64,000 nt of DNA from Caenorhabditis elegans (lineage: Eukaryota; Nematoda; Chromadorea; Rhabditida; Rhabditidae): NCBI RefSeq assembly GCF_000002985.6, contig NC_003284.9, positions 496,001 through 560,000 on the forward strand. The letters are read 5' to 3'. Numbering within the stretch: position 1 is the first letter of the stretch; each line of letters opens with the position of its first letter. Of this stretch, positions 47,074 to 59,315 are shown one piece after another. Made by a program: the position numbers and the translations under genes. Below the pieces are notes generated by a model that was not told where the DNA came from, did no database searches, and worked only from the letters and a program-made list of their open reading frames with translations.

Positions 47074-48256
47074 ATGAAATATTACAGAATGTTAACCGGG
47101 CAAAAAATGCAAATCCCTTGCCCATCCGTCCCCGCTGATGAAGAAGTCTGCGAGAACCCACCAAAAGAAATCGGTGACGAAGAATACGACCAAGTCATCA
47201 TTCAATCCATGATGGACGAAGCGAATAGAGATCAGAAGGGGTATTGGATCCGGTTGATGGAAGAAGGAGATGCTCATCCAGCGCGAAAGCAAAGTTAGTT
47301 ACTCCAGCCATATTGTCAAAAATGAAAAAACTTTCACCAATGCAGTTAATATCTGATAAGTTAATCCTTAAGTATGAAGAGAGGATGCCGGTATGCCTCA
47401 GGGCTGTGCAGCAGTTAGATTAGCCGTGCCGTAAAATTTTCGGCAACCGGTAAGGTGCGTTTTTCTAAACAAAAAATGAAATAAATAGTTTTCATTTGTT
47501 GAAGTTTCCAAAAAAACTGTTTGACAATCGACAATTGAAGCTCTGGTAGTAATTTACTATTAAATCTCTGCGCATCCAGCTTTGAAGTTTCTAAAGGGAA
47601 TGCGCGTCCCACATCAGTCAAGGACCGCGACGAATGACTCGTGCCTCTTGAGCAGGTTATGGCTGAATATGAAGCACATCTATCATGTAAATAGTATCAA
47701 TTTTTGTTAAAATACTGTAAAGTTTCGGCTTGTCCTTAGGCGCGAACGACATCCGCTAGCTGCTGACATTGTGAAACGATATTGTAAAAAATCCTTAACG
47801 AAAGTCCCGCCGGAGATCAGTTGTTCTTTTGATATATGACTTTTCCGACTGTGTGGTGGAATTCTGTAAAACACCAAACAAACCATAATTTATCTCTCTT
47901 TCTTTTCAGTGGGAAAAGTAGACTTTCGTAACTTCCTGAACATGCGCTACGAGAGAACCAGCCGATCGAGCTGTAGCGAAATTCAACGACTCAACCAGAC
48001 TTATGATTGGCTCCGCGAGTTCCACTTTGGATGGGAGAGAGAGATCTTTGTCGTCTACACCCATTTCGATCATCCGGCCTCGTTCGTCATTGAGAAACTC
48101 TTCTTGGACCATATGAATTTATCAATTTCTGAATTTGAAGATCAGACCAGCTACACAAGCAAGACGACTTCCCGTAACACCAAGTACATCGATTATTACA
48201 AGCTGTCGCAGTTGATGAAAGACTTTGTCCCGTTGGATATCAGTTTCTTCAGATAA
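47074..48256 (+). CDS. Uncharacterised 188-aa protein
   Basis: Two exons, 47074-47293 and 47910-48256, join as A/TG to give Met in frame, with TTTTCAG before 47910. It is rich in acidic residues at the N-terminus (ADEEVCENPPKEIGDEEYDQ) and contains QSMMDEANRDQKGYWIRLMEEGD. The C-terminal half has aromatic-rich TYDWLREFHFGWEREIFVVY and ends DFVPLDISFFR. It has no signal peptide or membrane helix and no family that I recognise. The start could instead be ATG 47089 if trans-splicing uses ATATTACAG just upstream. A polyadenylation-like ATTCAATAAA lies near 48360. Confidence 0.7.
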
Positions 48257-49481
48257 TTGTTTTTTTTTTAATTTTTGGACTTTACTCTTCCCCTCCTGTC
48301 ACTACATAGATTATTAAATTTCATCACTTTTATTTTTTATATTAAGTGTGAGTATGATTATTCAATAAATTATCTTGAAACAGAACATACAAGTTTAGAA
48401 GTTCAATCAACAGTCATGTTTCGTCATATCAATATGCCTTGGCGATTTATGAAAAACAGAAAGAAGTTGCCTGTAAGCATTTCTCAGAAAATAATGTACT
48501 CAATCACGATAGACATTCGGATCTAGTTATTTTTTTTCTTGTAAGTATTACTATTTCTCGTTGGCGTTGACGCAGTCAAACTGAAGGATCTTGTCGTACG
48601 TTTAATTTTTATGCAATAGCAGTATACCACCAAAAATACATTTCCCATTTCTATGTTAAATTGTTCTTTATCTTAATTGAAACGAAAGGTTGTTTTGCAT
48701 TTTTACGCAGAGAAAACTACCATATCTAGCCCTAACATTGTAGCAAAGCTCACGGTAATAATTTTTGGTAACTATTGTCAAAATACAAGAACTGTCACAT
48801 GAAATTTGACTGCAGGTGATGACAGAAACAGGAGAATGAAAAACGCTAGAAACAGCAGTTTTTGCGCTGTATCATCGCATTTTCTTGTCTCCCGTTTCTG
48901 CCATCACCCGCGGGGCCAGCTGTTTTTTCGGCATGCGGAATTGAGAGAAAAAATTTCGCGCGCGTTGCTGCAGTCAAATTTCATGCGGCAGTTTTTATGT
49001 TTTGATAATATGTATTTCAATGAATAACATTTTTGGGGTACGGCTACTTCATAAGTTTCAACTTTTTCGTAATTGATTCACGCATCTGCTTAAATAAGTA
49101 TAGACAATAACCCTGAATTTAGCGTGACCCAGTGATACTAGTAGAACTCACAATCAGGAGACCGTTTTTCTCACAAGGTTTTCATGTCTTCCAATACAAC
49201 TAGGAAACGTAAGGAGTGTGAAAATTTGAATAAGTTTTTTTTTTAAATTTAAATTTAAATCTTCTCAGATTTCAGGAGTATATTTTGTTTTATAGGACTA
49301 TTGAAATATGTCAGGTAAAAACAAAAAAAGGGGGGGGGGGGCAAATTGATCAAATAAATGGCAGAGCAGGATCAATAGAAAAAAAACAAAAAGTTTGGAA
49401 TACCAGAAAAAAAATGAATCGAGTGGGCAAAAAATGGCGATACTGGCAAAAGGTGTAATTTTCTGACCTCCACACTAAGTA
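48257..49481. other. Intergenic region between convergent genes
   Basis: Holds an inverted repeat at 48795-49005 and a 12-base G run (49330-49341). No supported gene. Confidence 0.5.
48795..49005. repeat. Inverted repeat with TGAAATTTGACTGCAG arms
   Basis: TGAAATTTGACTGCAGGTGATG at the left is mirrored by CTGCAGTCAAATTTCA at the right, in short matching blocks. An inner GACAGAAACAGGAGA mirrors CTCCCGTTTCTGCC. Confidence 0.6.
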
Positions 49482-51537
49482 CTACTGATATTCAAAATAG
49501 CGTTTGTGGGCTCTCATTTGATTGCGCATGTCACACCAAGCGAGAGAATCGTCCTTTGCAACGCAAAGGAGCATCAGATTTTCTGTGAACCGTTTGAAGT
49601 ATATGATCCTGTCAAACATCTGCTCAGCATCTACATCGTCGTTGCTGAAAAGTAAGAGATTATGAATTTGCGTCGAATTTTGTGAAATCTTACTCGGTTG
49701 TGACGGGATAGAGGTACTTTGTGCCGATTTCCGGGTCGTCTACCATTCCCATCTGGCCGATTTGCAAATTGGCAATGATCAGGTAATTAGAGTACTGGAC
49801 CAGAACAATTCGCTCCATGTTCATAGATTCTCCCATTGCGCGGAGTTTCTCCTTCCAGTGACTTGGCTCCTTGAAAGTATTCTGGAAAACAATGCTCCAA
49901 GCTTTGAAGAATGTGTGATCGTAAACAGTCGTGGGGAGATACTTCATCTTAAAGTTGAGCGCAATCTGGCAACACATAATGGTTCTGTTGCACTTTATGA
50001 CTTCAGTTTTGACGTACTTGAGCTGCTAAAAAAATTTGTAAGCTATAGTAGGTAGAAAATTCAAACCGTTATTACCTTATCCTCGTCCACGGAGAGCAGG
50101 TCAGTCTTGGTAAGGAAAATGAAAATCTGAAATAAGGTTTTGTTAGAAATGCTAGGTAACATTTTTCTGTGCCACAAATGCCAAAATGCGTTTGAAAACT
50201 TAGAGAAAGCAGTTGGAACGTGGTCTCAAAAACCAAACCTCCACTGTCTGTAATTCAAAAACTGAACTTTTGTTGTCCGCTTTTTGCTTAACCGGAATAA
50301 AGCAATGATTTTTTTGCGACTAAGCATAGAGTTATAAGATTTAGCCCAGTTAGTACCAAAACGCAGGACCTGATATTCCGATCAAACAACTACCAAACAA
50401 AGGAAGTCCAGTTTTCGAAATCCCGACTTCAGATCACATTGTAAATTCAGATCCCCTTGCTTTGGTCCAGTAACGTCACCTTGTTATCAAAACCCAAGAC
50501 TAGCCAAAACAGGAAAAATAATAAAGAATGATAATTAGAAGCAGAACTTCACAGTAATTTCAGAAAAAAAACTAATTAAAGCAAAGCACAGCACACAACA
50601 CAAACTCGGTGGGTTACTTACTTCATTTTCCATTTAGTTTATCTCTGAAAATCAATTCCTACGCTCAAAACTAATAAGGTACTTTTGTAAAAAAAAAACA
50701 AACTTTCGCTTCAGGAGAATGTTTCAGAAGCAACTTCAACGCTTTTTGATAGTGATCGAAATCGGCGGACATGTCGTCGACGCTTGCATCAAAGAAGAAT
50801 AACATCGCGTCGACGTTTGAAAACGTTGTCGTTTCATCGCGGAGCTGATTTTCAATTTCTTCCTTTGTACCCCCGTAGTCCTGCATTTTAAGGTATATTC
50901 CAGCATATCTGGAATGCAAATTCATTGTTTTTCAGCCATTGTTGCTTCAGAAATTAATTTTCAAACTTTAATCTAGGGGTGGAATGAGTGCGATCTAGAC
51001 CGCTAGATACACCCCTACTGTAAACTTGTGAAACGCCTGAGTGAGAAATGAAAATTGCTTCCAACTCAAGCTCTTATGATATACCACAAGCAAAAGTTTT
51101 CCGAGCATTTGAAGAGTAGTTGACTACAAACTACACATTAAGTACTACGAATTAATTACTATAAACCACAAAATACAAACCACAAACCACTCACCACAAA
51201 CTACACAATGGAAGTTGCAAACTACAACCTACAAACTAGAAACTTTTAGATGGAAACTAATAACTAAAAACAGCTTGAAAGTACAAATAAGATTACTTTT
51301 ACTTTTACATACTGAAAAATCTGTCCTTCAAGTCAAAAACTATGTACAACCCACAAACTACAAGCTACAAACCACTCAGTGGGGCAGGTTTTCTTACCTG
51401 AGAGAAGAGTGAGTGATGTCTCCGGTAGGAGCGAGGTTATCGAATTGTCGGCGATCATGGAACTGAGCACCACGCAATGAAGATTTGCCAGCACCGGTGC
51501 GACCCAGCAATATTATTTTGCGGTAGCGAACAACCAT
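49482..51537 (-). CDS. Divergent RagA/Gtr1-like small GTPase (296 aa)
   Basis: Five exons: 51398-51537, 50704-50908, 50076-50126, 49694-50025, 49482-49644. The 891 nt give 296 residues; RagA proteins have about 310. The start ATG lies directly after TTTCCAG, so the message is probably trans-spliced. The P-loop is GRTGAGKS (12-19), the G3 site is QDYGGT (56-61), and the G4 site is TKTD (121-124). The C-terminal half has the Rag-type roadblock pattern (TTVYDHTFFKAWSIVFQ; ERIVLVQYSNYLIIANLQ). Canonical RagA proteins act at the lysosome in TORC1 amino-acid sensing as Rag heterodimers. Here the GGQ of G3 is GGT, and the switch I region is diverged, so its nucleotide cycle may differ. Confidence 0.85.
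51115..51380. repeat. Imperfect simple repeat, ACAAACTAC units
   Basis: Many imperfect copies of CTACAAACTACA and ACCACAAACCAC in intron 1 of the Rag-like gene. Confidence 0.7.
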
Positions 51538-53393
51538 CTGGAAATGAAAAACCCTGGAAATTAAAAAGTTTAATAAAAGAATATTTGAATACGGAGGAGG
51601 GTTCGATGAATGTTTTTGTTGGCTGGCGCCTACCACATGCGCGTGGTCACCATTAAAGAGCAGAGGTATAAATGGACATATTCTTTTTTTTTTGATTTTT
51701 CGGTCAAAAGTGCTGGGAAATTACAAAAAAGGCTAAATTAAACGTAAAAGCTTTTAAGAAATACTGCCTCTCTGAGGGCACTAGACACTGAATAATAAAT
51801 GCACTTTCTGGAAAAAAAAGAACCATGTCACGTGATTCATGGCAGAAAGGCAACATTCATGAGGATGTGTCATAATTTGGGCGGGCAGTGACTGTCCCTC
51901 CTTTTTTCTGTGAGTGGAGTGGAGAAAATGGAGAAAAACTAAGAAAAATAGTATGATGATGGGATTGATGATAGAATGGTTACGAAATCTGTGCTAGATT
52001 ATCAATTTTTAGAGCAAATGCTGATTAGAATAACCAGTACACCAAAACGACCATCTATAATAGAACTGGGAATCAGGAACAGGAAGAAACACAGTTTGAT
52101 CTCTTGTATTGGACCTTTTCAGTCAGAAGTGCGCGGAAATTGCGGACTGGAAATTCTACAAAATGAGCCAGTGTGACATGTTCTCCCATTACTTTTTTAA
52201 TCTGAAAGTAATTTGTATTTGACTGAAAGCAACTTAGAAATTTCTGAATCCACGTATTGCCACGACTTCAGAACAAGGGCCACGCTGATTACTCGCGATG
52301 TTAATTATGTACCGTAACAATCTCAAGAAAAACGTGAGATTCTTCCAAATTTCATCTCAGGAAAGTTTTTAACAGTCGCCCTCGATCTCCCAGAATAAAC
52401 CGAAAATGAGAAAAAAAATCAGGGAGTTCGGGTAAATACGGTGAACAAATAAACATCTTCATCCGTTGTTTTGTGACCTTGGAGAAGTCTAGAGAAAAAA
52501 CATATCATTTTTTGTAAAGAAATGTAACTTCACATGACGCTGAAAAATATGTACATATGCAAAATTATAAGTTTAATATAAAAATTAGGGAAGGGATTTT
52601 GTCAAACTATGGATACTATTGGTAAACGGTAAATAAACCATTTTCTGTAAATTAATTATTCTCAAATCCAGTCAATTTGAAAAACGGGATATGGATACCA
52701 TTTCGAGTCGAACTATCTTTCACAAGCCCCGCTGCACAATTTTTATTCAGTCTTTCATTTTTCAAAAGAATTCACCCAAAACTTTAGGAACTATTAGAAA
52801 AAGAAAAATATGTACGGCTCTTGCGGGCCAGCCTAAATTATATATTTATTGACTTTTCATTTTCTTTTCTTGATTCAAGTCAATAAACAATACAATATGC
52901 ATTTCGGGGTTGGCAACTGTGCTCAGACTCCGTGGTGTTGCCAGTTTTCCCGAAGAAGTATCTCTGTTGCACCATACTGTGCGTACAAGTTCTACACGCC
53001 ACCCCCTTGAGCCTGTGGCCACGTCTGTATTAAAAAAAAATTTTGCTGATGCCATTCAATTCCAAGTCCTAATTACCCATGAGCCTAAATTTTCATGACA
53101 TTACCTCAAAAATTAAAAAAAATGAGGTCAATAAATCAAAAAATTGGCTGTACAAGTTGTATACGCCACCTTTATTTTTTGGTAGTTTTTCAAAACTTTC
53201 AATTTTAGAGAGGCAGTGACCATCAAACAATCCGAGTGAATATCAGTGCAGAATAGCTGTTCCTAACGTAAGACCGTAAGACCTGAAACATGGATTTCGG
53301 CTCCCACGTGAGATTTAAATTCAGAATCGTGAGGATTGAATAAATAAAGTCAAAGTTCATAAACACAGACTTTATTTGCAAATGAAACGAAAG
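51538..53393. other. Intergenic region upstream of the Rag-like gene
   Basis: About 1.9 kb. A short motif, GTACAAGTTNTANACGCCACC, is present near 52983 and again near 53147. It has no gene that I can support. Confidence 0.5.
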
Positions 53394-55367
53394 TTATGAG
53401 GTCTGGAGCGTCATAGTGGTACGACAAGCTGGGCATGTGGGATTGATGCAGGTCCATTGTTGAAGACACTGAAGTTTCTATTTTTAGTTGGAAAATCCGA
53501 AAAAGCAAGACACCTACTCTTTCATGAAACTTTTTGCGACACGTTGTGCATTTTGGAAAACGCATCTCCTCCTTACATATGGCACATTCGGTATCTTGCA
53601 GCTCATTTTCTACATGCGTCGGCGTCGGTTGCAGGTTTCGATTAACTGATTCTTCGTTTGACGACAGTGCAGCACTTATCATTGCCAAGGTGTTCACTTG
53701 CGCCGTGTTCTCGTTATAAAGCAGTTTCAACGTTGAATTTTCTTCTCTCAGCTGTCTGTTTTCGTTAGAGAGATTTGAGATAGTAACAACTTGTTGAGCT
53801 CCTGTTACAGACAATCTGAAAAGAATTGGTTTTGAAAAATCAACACAAAACAAGTTATGCTCACTTTTCCACTTCTTGTCGCCACACATTTTCCTGCACT
53901 TTCCTGACTTCCGCCAATCTATTTTCATTTCTCATATCTGATTCGTTGTTTTTTGATAACTGATTTGAGTTTTGTTGTTCCTCTTTCAATTGGGTCACCT
54001 TTTCATTTAATTTATTGATTTCCTTTTTTTGGTTTTCAATTTTTGTTTTAGCATCACTGAGTTTGCTAAAAAAAATTTCACATCGGGAGTAAGCGACAAC
54101 TGGCGATTTTGATTAATATGTGTTGTTTTTATAAGAAAATTATATATACATAGGTTTGAGAAAATTGTTGCTAGAGTTTTACACTAAATTACATGTGTTA
54201 TGAAAATTTTCAGCAATCGGCAATTGCCAAAATACCTTTAGAACTATTTGCATTTTTTTGAAGCTGACATATTCCATCACATTTCAATTAGGTTTAAAAA
54301 AATCGTAACTTTTTTTAGACTTAACGATGATGTTTTCTACTCTGCGGTTGCAATGAAACTGTATGACTTGACGAAATTGTCATTTGGTATTTCTCTACAT
54401 AAAGCCTTTTGCCATTCAAAGTAAAGTTGCGTTAGAGGGAAAGCTGCTTAAAATCATATAGAACTTTTTAAACTTATACTTCAACAATTTTCTTAAATAC
54501 ACAAACATTTTCTTAAGAACACAAACATTTTCAATTACATTTTTTTTCAATTTTTCAAAATATATTTTGGCTGTTCAACAATACATATATGTATTCTATT
54601 TCCTCTATTAGTCTTGCAGCCTCTATTAGTATTGCAGTCTCTGACAGTCTTGCACATCTATTTTTGCCTTGCCAGTAATAGAATGAGGAAGCTACAACAA
54701 ATTTGAGATTTTTTGGGTAAAATGAACTCAAAAGTGTTCAAATAGCAAATGAAATATTGGAATTTTTTTTCATGGTTTGAACGGAACAAAGTCATGTTTT
54801 TGAACGGAAATTTACAATCTGTCCAAAGTTATGGGGCATTAGAAAATTTGTCTTGCAGTCTCCTATAGTCTTGCACCTCTACAGTCAATCGAAAATGAGT
54901 CTTGCATGCAAGACTAATAGAGAATACTGTAGATGTGTTCTTACATTTATATGGCATTTTTCATCTTTTCATAGTTTTTGAATTGTAAAAAAAAATTTGG
55001 TTTAGAACTGCGAAAAAAATGACCCACCTTTCATATTCTAGGCTCCACATGTTTTCTGTGACATTCGGTGTTTTTGGTGAGTTTTTCTCTGATAATTGAG
55101 TTTCCAAGTTTTGCTTTTCCATTTTCAATTTTTGAATTGCTCCATGCAACTGAGTGATCGATTTCTTCTGGTTTTCAACTTTCAAATTTGCCTCATTGTA
55201 CTTTCTGAAAATTGGTATTTGACATAACTTTTTTTCCAAACTAGAAATCAAAACTTATATCTGAAAACTTACTGTATCAATGCTTTTTGTGTATAATTCT
55301 GATTAACCAAATTGTTTTGCAACGAAGAAACCTGCGAAATCGCTGAAGGGTTATCTGGGTAGCTCAT
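53394..55367 (-). CDS. Coiled-coil RING-type protein, copy 1 (281 aa)
   Basis: Five exons: 55273-55367, 55028-55204, 53865-54065, 53518-53815, 53394-53468 (846 nt, phases consistent). A short Ser/Asn/Gln N-terminus is followed by about 170 residues of heptad-rich coiled coil (KLKMEKQNLETQL; IENQKKEINKLNEKV; NENRQLREENSTLK). A C-terminal RING-like finger completes it: CAICKEEMRFPKCTTCRKKFHE, then CLQQWTC..CPAC, about 228-274. The last Cys pair is reached only by using the small final exon. RING fingers usually give E3 ubiquitin ligase activity; this is inferred. AATAAA lies about 20 nt past the stop (53371-53376). A MITE sits in intron 2. It is paralogous to 57383-59154. Confidence 0.85.
54591..54932. 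repeat. MITE-like element, CCTCTATTAG family, in a RING-gene intron
   Basis: Left TTTCCTCTATTAGTCTTGC and right GCAAGACTAATAGAGAATAC are inverted ends with repeated CTATTAGTATTGCAG inside. Confidence 0.85.
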
Positions 55368-56229
55368 TCTGAAAAGTAGTAAATATAAAATTAAAATCAA
55401 TTTCACTAATAGGAAAAGAGAAATGGGGTATGTTTTACTATGTATACAGGCGCACAGCAACTGATAAAAATGTGTTGCTGTATTGACAAACCGTTATCAT
55501 TTTTCTTTAGCTGATTCACTCTACATTATTTTCGGTCTCTTGAAACAAAAGTAGTTGGCGAAATGGTGAAAATATTGTTTATTGTAGCCAAGAAACACAG
55601 CAACCGACACCTCACGAGTTTATTTTTACCAACTTCTATTCAAGCATAACAACAGTTCAATTGTGTCAGTTACATTTATTTGAAAACTGTGTAAAATGAA
55701 CAAAAAAAATGCATACATTTCTGGTCACTACTGTATATAATCTTTAGCGTGGCAAAACCAATCGCGGCTTAACCCGATCAAGGGTGTCGGTTTTGGAAAT
55801 CGAAAACATTGAAAAATTGGCTGTCACGACCGAACTAATTTTTTGGTTATTAGAACATTTTCTTTGTTGTACGTCTGGTTGACTAATTGTTGCATTACAA
55901 GTTGTTTTGAATCGAGATAATGGACAGGGTTCCCAAAAGTTGAGCTGGAAGTTGGAAAATCGAAAAGTCAAAAAATCAACAAACAAAATCGTTTTTAAAT
56001 CGTTCCATAAAAAATGCTTGGGTCGGTATTTTGAGTTAAAACATTTTGAAATGGAACAATCAATGACCCAGGTGTTCAATAAAAAATAAATTTAGATTAT
56101 CAGCTGAATAGTTCAGTTTTGGCAAACAATTTTTTTTGAAACCGACACCCGCGAACCCGATATATCCATTTGAAGTTTCATTTCTATGGTGCAGAGAAAG
56201 AACAAGAACACGTTTTGTTCCTCACGGAA

Positions 56230-56905
56230 AGCGGGTAGAAATATTATTCAATTCTTCTTTATTCTGCGATAACATGCAGCCGTTCGCTGTAACTAGTATT
56301 CTAATGCTAATTAATTTCAGATTTGCAACTTTATGTTTAAACTTATACTTATTGTTTGCGATTTTTTGTTTGAAACGAATTACCTACAGACATGAGCTGT
56401 CACTTATTTATTGTAAGTTCGCGATTGATATAATGTTTCGTTTAATTGGCAAGTTTGGCCAATGGCATGGAAAATTTACAACACTGACGGCATCGAATTG
56501 TTAAAAATAGCTTCAAAATGTGTTTGCGAATTCGTATAGAGTTTATTATCAACACTTCTATTTCTGCGATTATTCATTTGCAAATTATTCTTGAAATCTC
56601 AAACTCATACCTGGTCTTTTGGTTTATCAAGAGTAAGGAAATCACGGCGTTATAAATTCACATTTTTATATTTTCAGGCAACACAATTAGCCTTTCTGGA
56701 GTCTGCAATTGTTATCGTTTCCAATATTTTTCCATTGTTTATTTACGCTCAATTTTCAGCGATCAACTTTCAGACATGTGGCCCGATTACTACAGTATTG
56801 AAGTTTTTTGGATACGTTATAGAAGCATTGATAATTTATAACATTTTTGCGGGAGAAGGTCAAGTCAATTACAAATGTGTTTCCGTTATCTTGAATATTC
56901 ATTTT
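56230..56905 (+). pseudogene. SRBC-type chemoreceptor fossil
   Basis: Two pieces resemble nematode 7TM chemoreceptors of the SRBC type. The first (56275-56460) reads LYLLFAIFCLKRITYRHEL then LIYCKFAIDIMF, like TM1-TM2. The second (56680-56860) reads TQLAFLESAIVIVSNIFPLF, then TCGPITTVLKFFGYVIEALI, like TM6-TM7. Only about 200 bp separate them, too little for TM3-TM5 of a receptor of about 300 residues. An internal deletion is therefore likely and the gene dead. Confidence 0.55.
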
Positions 56906-57175
56906 TTAAACTCATTTGATTATATGTCATTTTTGAAAAATGACTCAAACAACTTCTGCCAACAAAACAAAAAAAAAATTTCCAATATGCCTTGTTGAAC
57001 CTAGAAATTATTTTCTTTTCAGTTTTTTTAAAATTATTTTCTTTTTTTTTCTTTTCTTTATAATATTTTCTTTTCAGGCTCGTTGAGCATTCACTGTTGC
57101 GAAAAAGTTGCAGGCAAAATTTCGATACATATGTAGGTGAAGTTTACTTAATGTAAAAACATATTCACGTGGTGT

Positions 57176-57319
57176 CAGGCTGTCCCATCGCTACACTGCA
57201 CACAAAATGCGCGAAATTTTTTTTATTTTGTGAAGTTACAGCGCATTTCGAATAATTGTTTTTTAGTTCAAGCACGAATTTTCGTGAAGTGGAGCTATGG
57301 GACAGCATGACACCACGTG
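57176..57319. repeat. Hairpin element, CACGTGGTGTCAGGCTGTC family
   Basis: CACGTGGTGTCAGGCTGTCC at the left and GGGACAGCATGACACCACGTG (in part) at the right pair as an inverted repeat. A relative is at 37461-37642. Confidence 0.85.
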
Positions 57320-57382
57320 CATGTATTAGAATTTATTGATTAACATTTCTTTTTTAAACAGTACGTAGAAAAAGTACGGGAT

Positions 57383-59154
57383 TTAGGTATGCATTGTGGA
57401 GCGACATGTTGGGCATGTGAACTTTTGGCTAACCCATCTGTCGACACACTGAAAAGTAGAATAATCAAAGCTATCAAAACATCTTCAAACTTACACTTTT
57501 ATGAAACCTTCTGCGACATGTATTGCATTTTTAAGACGCATTTCTTCATGACAAATGACACAGTCGGTATCTTGCAGCTCACTTTCCAATGCTATTTCTT
57601 CTGTCGGTTGTTGGTTGGTGTTATGATCAGTTAATGATAAGGCAGCACTTATCATTGCCAATGTGTCAACCTCTATGATGTTCTCGTCGTATAGCATTTT
57701 GAGAGTTGAATTTTCGTGTCTCAATTGTTCATTCTCGTGGGATAGATTTGAAATCGCCACGATATGTTCATTGACTTCTTCGGTTAATCTGACTCTGTTC
57801 AATATCATGTGAAAAGTCCAAAACATCAAAGAACTTACCTCACATTTTCTAGCATCGTATTAATTTCAGACAGACTAAGTCCAACACCGCCATCCTGGCC
57901 CAAAACTGCATTTGAGGTGTCCGGTGGGTTGTTCGCTGGCACCTGAGATTCCAACTGTTGTTTTTCCAGTTTCATCTGTGCAATTTTTCTATGTAACTGG
58001 GTGATTGCCAGTTTATGCTTCTCATTTAGAGAATTAGCCTCGTTGAGTTTTCTGAAAAAAATGACTGCAGTGGGGCTGGCGAGGCTGCCAAAAAAAACAG
58101 TCCTAAACTCAACTTGCAACTATGAACAGATCAATTGAAATCTTATTCAAAAACCGTGTTTCGGAAACTACAATGGTTTTTGAGTACCATCAAAGTTACC
58201 AAACGTTGACTGACCAAGCATTAAAGAAGGAGTATTCTGAATGGGGGAATTGTTTTAAAATGTAACATTTGTGCTCAAACTTATGAATATAACAAAAGAA
58301 AACGGGAAAAATCCGTTAACATTGAGCATTTTGAGACAGAAAAATCGGCAAAAAATCTTTAAAATTTAACTAAAGAAATCCTAGGCCATGAGGATTTTCA
58401 AATATTTAACCTGTTCTGTATTGTATTTTGAATAAGTATTTTATAAAATTCCTTCTTCTCAGTTTTCTTAAACTTTTTGAGAGAGAAAAACTAATTAAAG
58501 TTGGAAAAATGAAATTGATATCAATGTTTTGTTGAACGAATTTTTTCTAGGAATCGCGTGGTGGCCTAAGATTCATTCACGCGCAAATTTGAAATTAATT
58601 TTTCCCGTTATTCTTTTGTTATTTTCGTAAGTTTGAGCACGATTATTACATTTTAAGACAATTTCCCCATTTAGGATACTCCTTTTTTAAGAACGTGAGT
58701 ATAAAACAATCAGTGATAAAACTTACTGAATCAATGCCTCTTGCTGATTATCCTGGTTTTGTAGAACGATTTCTGGATGAAACTGCTGAACAGCAGTTGG
58801 GATATAACCACCTCTCAACCCCGCTCCTCGTCCAGAAAACCCTCCTCGAAATGGGCGACGAAAGCTTTGAGGTGACCCTATTTCGACGGATTTGGCTGAT
58901 TCGGGTAGTTCGTTCTAAAAATCGTAAGTGTGGGAAATCTGGCCACATTCAAACACTTACTGTATCAAAACATTTTGTGTGTCATCCTGATTAGCCAAAG
59001 TGGCTTGTAACAAAGGAACCTGCGGGATAACTGAAGGGTGATACACTCCTCTGAATCCTGCTCCTCTTCCACGAGACCCTCCGCGAAAAGGACGTCGAGA
59101 GTCTTGAGAAAACCCGCGGAAAGTTGGGAGAATTGGAGGGTTTGTATAGCTCAT
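57383..59154 (-). CDS. Coiled-coil RING-type protein, copy 2, frameshifted in the RING
   Basis: Exons: 58961-59154, 57839-58051, 57495-57794, 57383-57448. The N-terminus has RG-rich repeats (RRPFRGGSRGRGAGFRGV). The coiled coil and the ALESELQDTDCVICHEEMRL segment align with copy 1. Copy 1 has nine bases between ATGCGT and the TGC of the next cysteine; here there are eight (CTTAAAAA, 57525-57532). The frame therefore shifts and ends after IKV, unless the downstream RING half (CNTCRRRFHK, then CVDRWVSQKFTCPTC) is reached by a corrected base. It may be a recent pseudogene, a strain variant or a sequence error. The copy-1 exon 3 coiled-coil block is absent. Confidence 0.7.
58736..58917 (-). pseudogene. 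Broken copy of a RING-gene first exon
   Basis: Resembles exon 1 of the gene at 58961-59154: TTTTTAG, then ACG where ATG is expected, PNQPNPSK followed by TAG, and in the next frame RRPFRGGFSGRGAGLRGGY ending in QEALIQ at a GTAAGT donor. Both start codon and frame are lost. Confidence 0.7.
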
Positions 59155-59315
59155 TCTAAAAATTATTTTAAAAAATCAATGTTATCAAAAAGGAAGAGAA
59201 AGTTGCGGCATGCTTGCTTGCGTGCAGCAACTGATAATGTATTACCTTTTGGCTCTTAATGTTGAAAATAAATCAAATCAATCAAACTGATAACAATGGT
59301 TTGCTGTATTAAAAA

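Larger units (their letters stand above)
55368..57382. other. Region between the RING paralogs
   Basis: Holds a degraded SRBC-type receptor (56230-56905) and a hairpin repeat (57176-57319). A minus-strand frame at 55744-56079 has no recognised homology. Confidence 0.5.
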
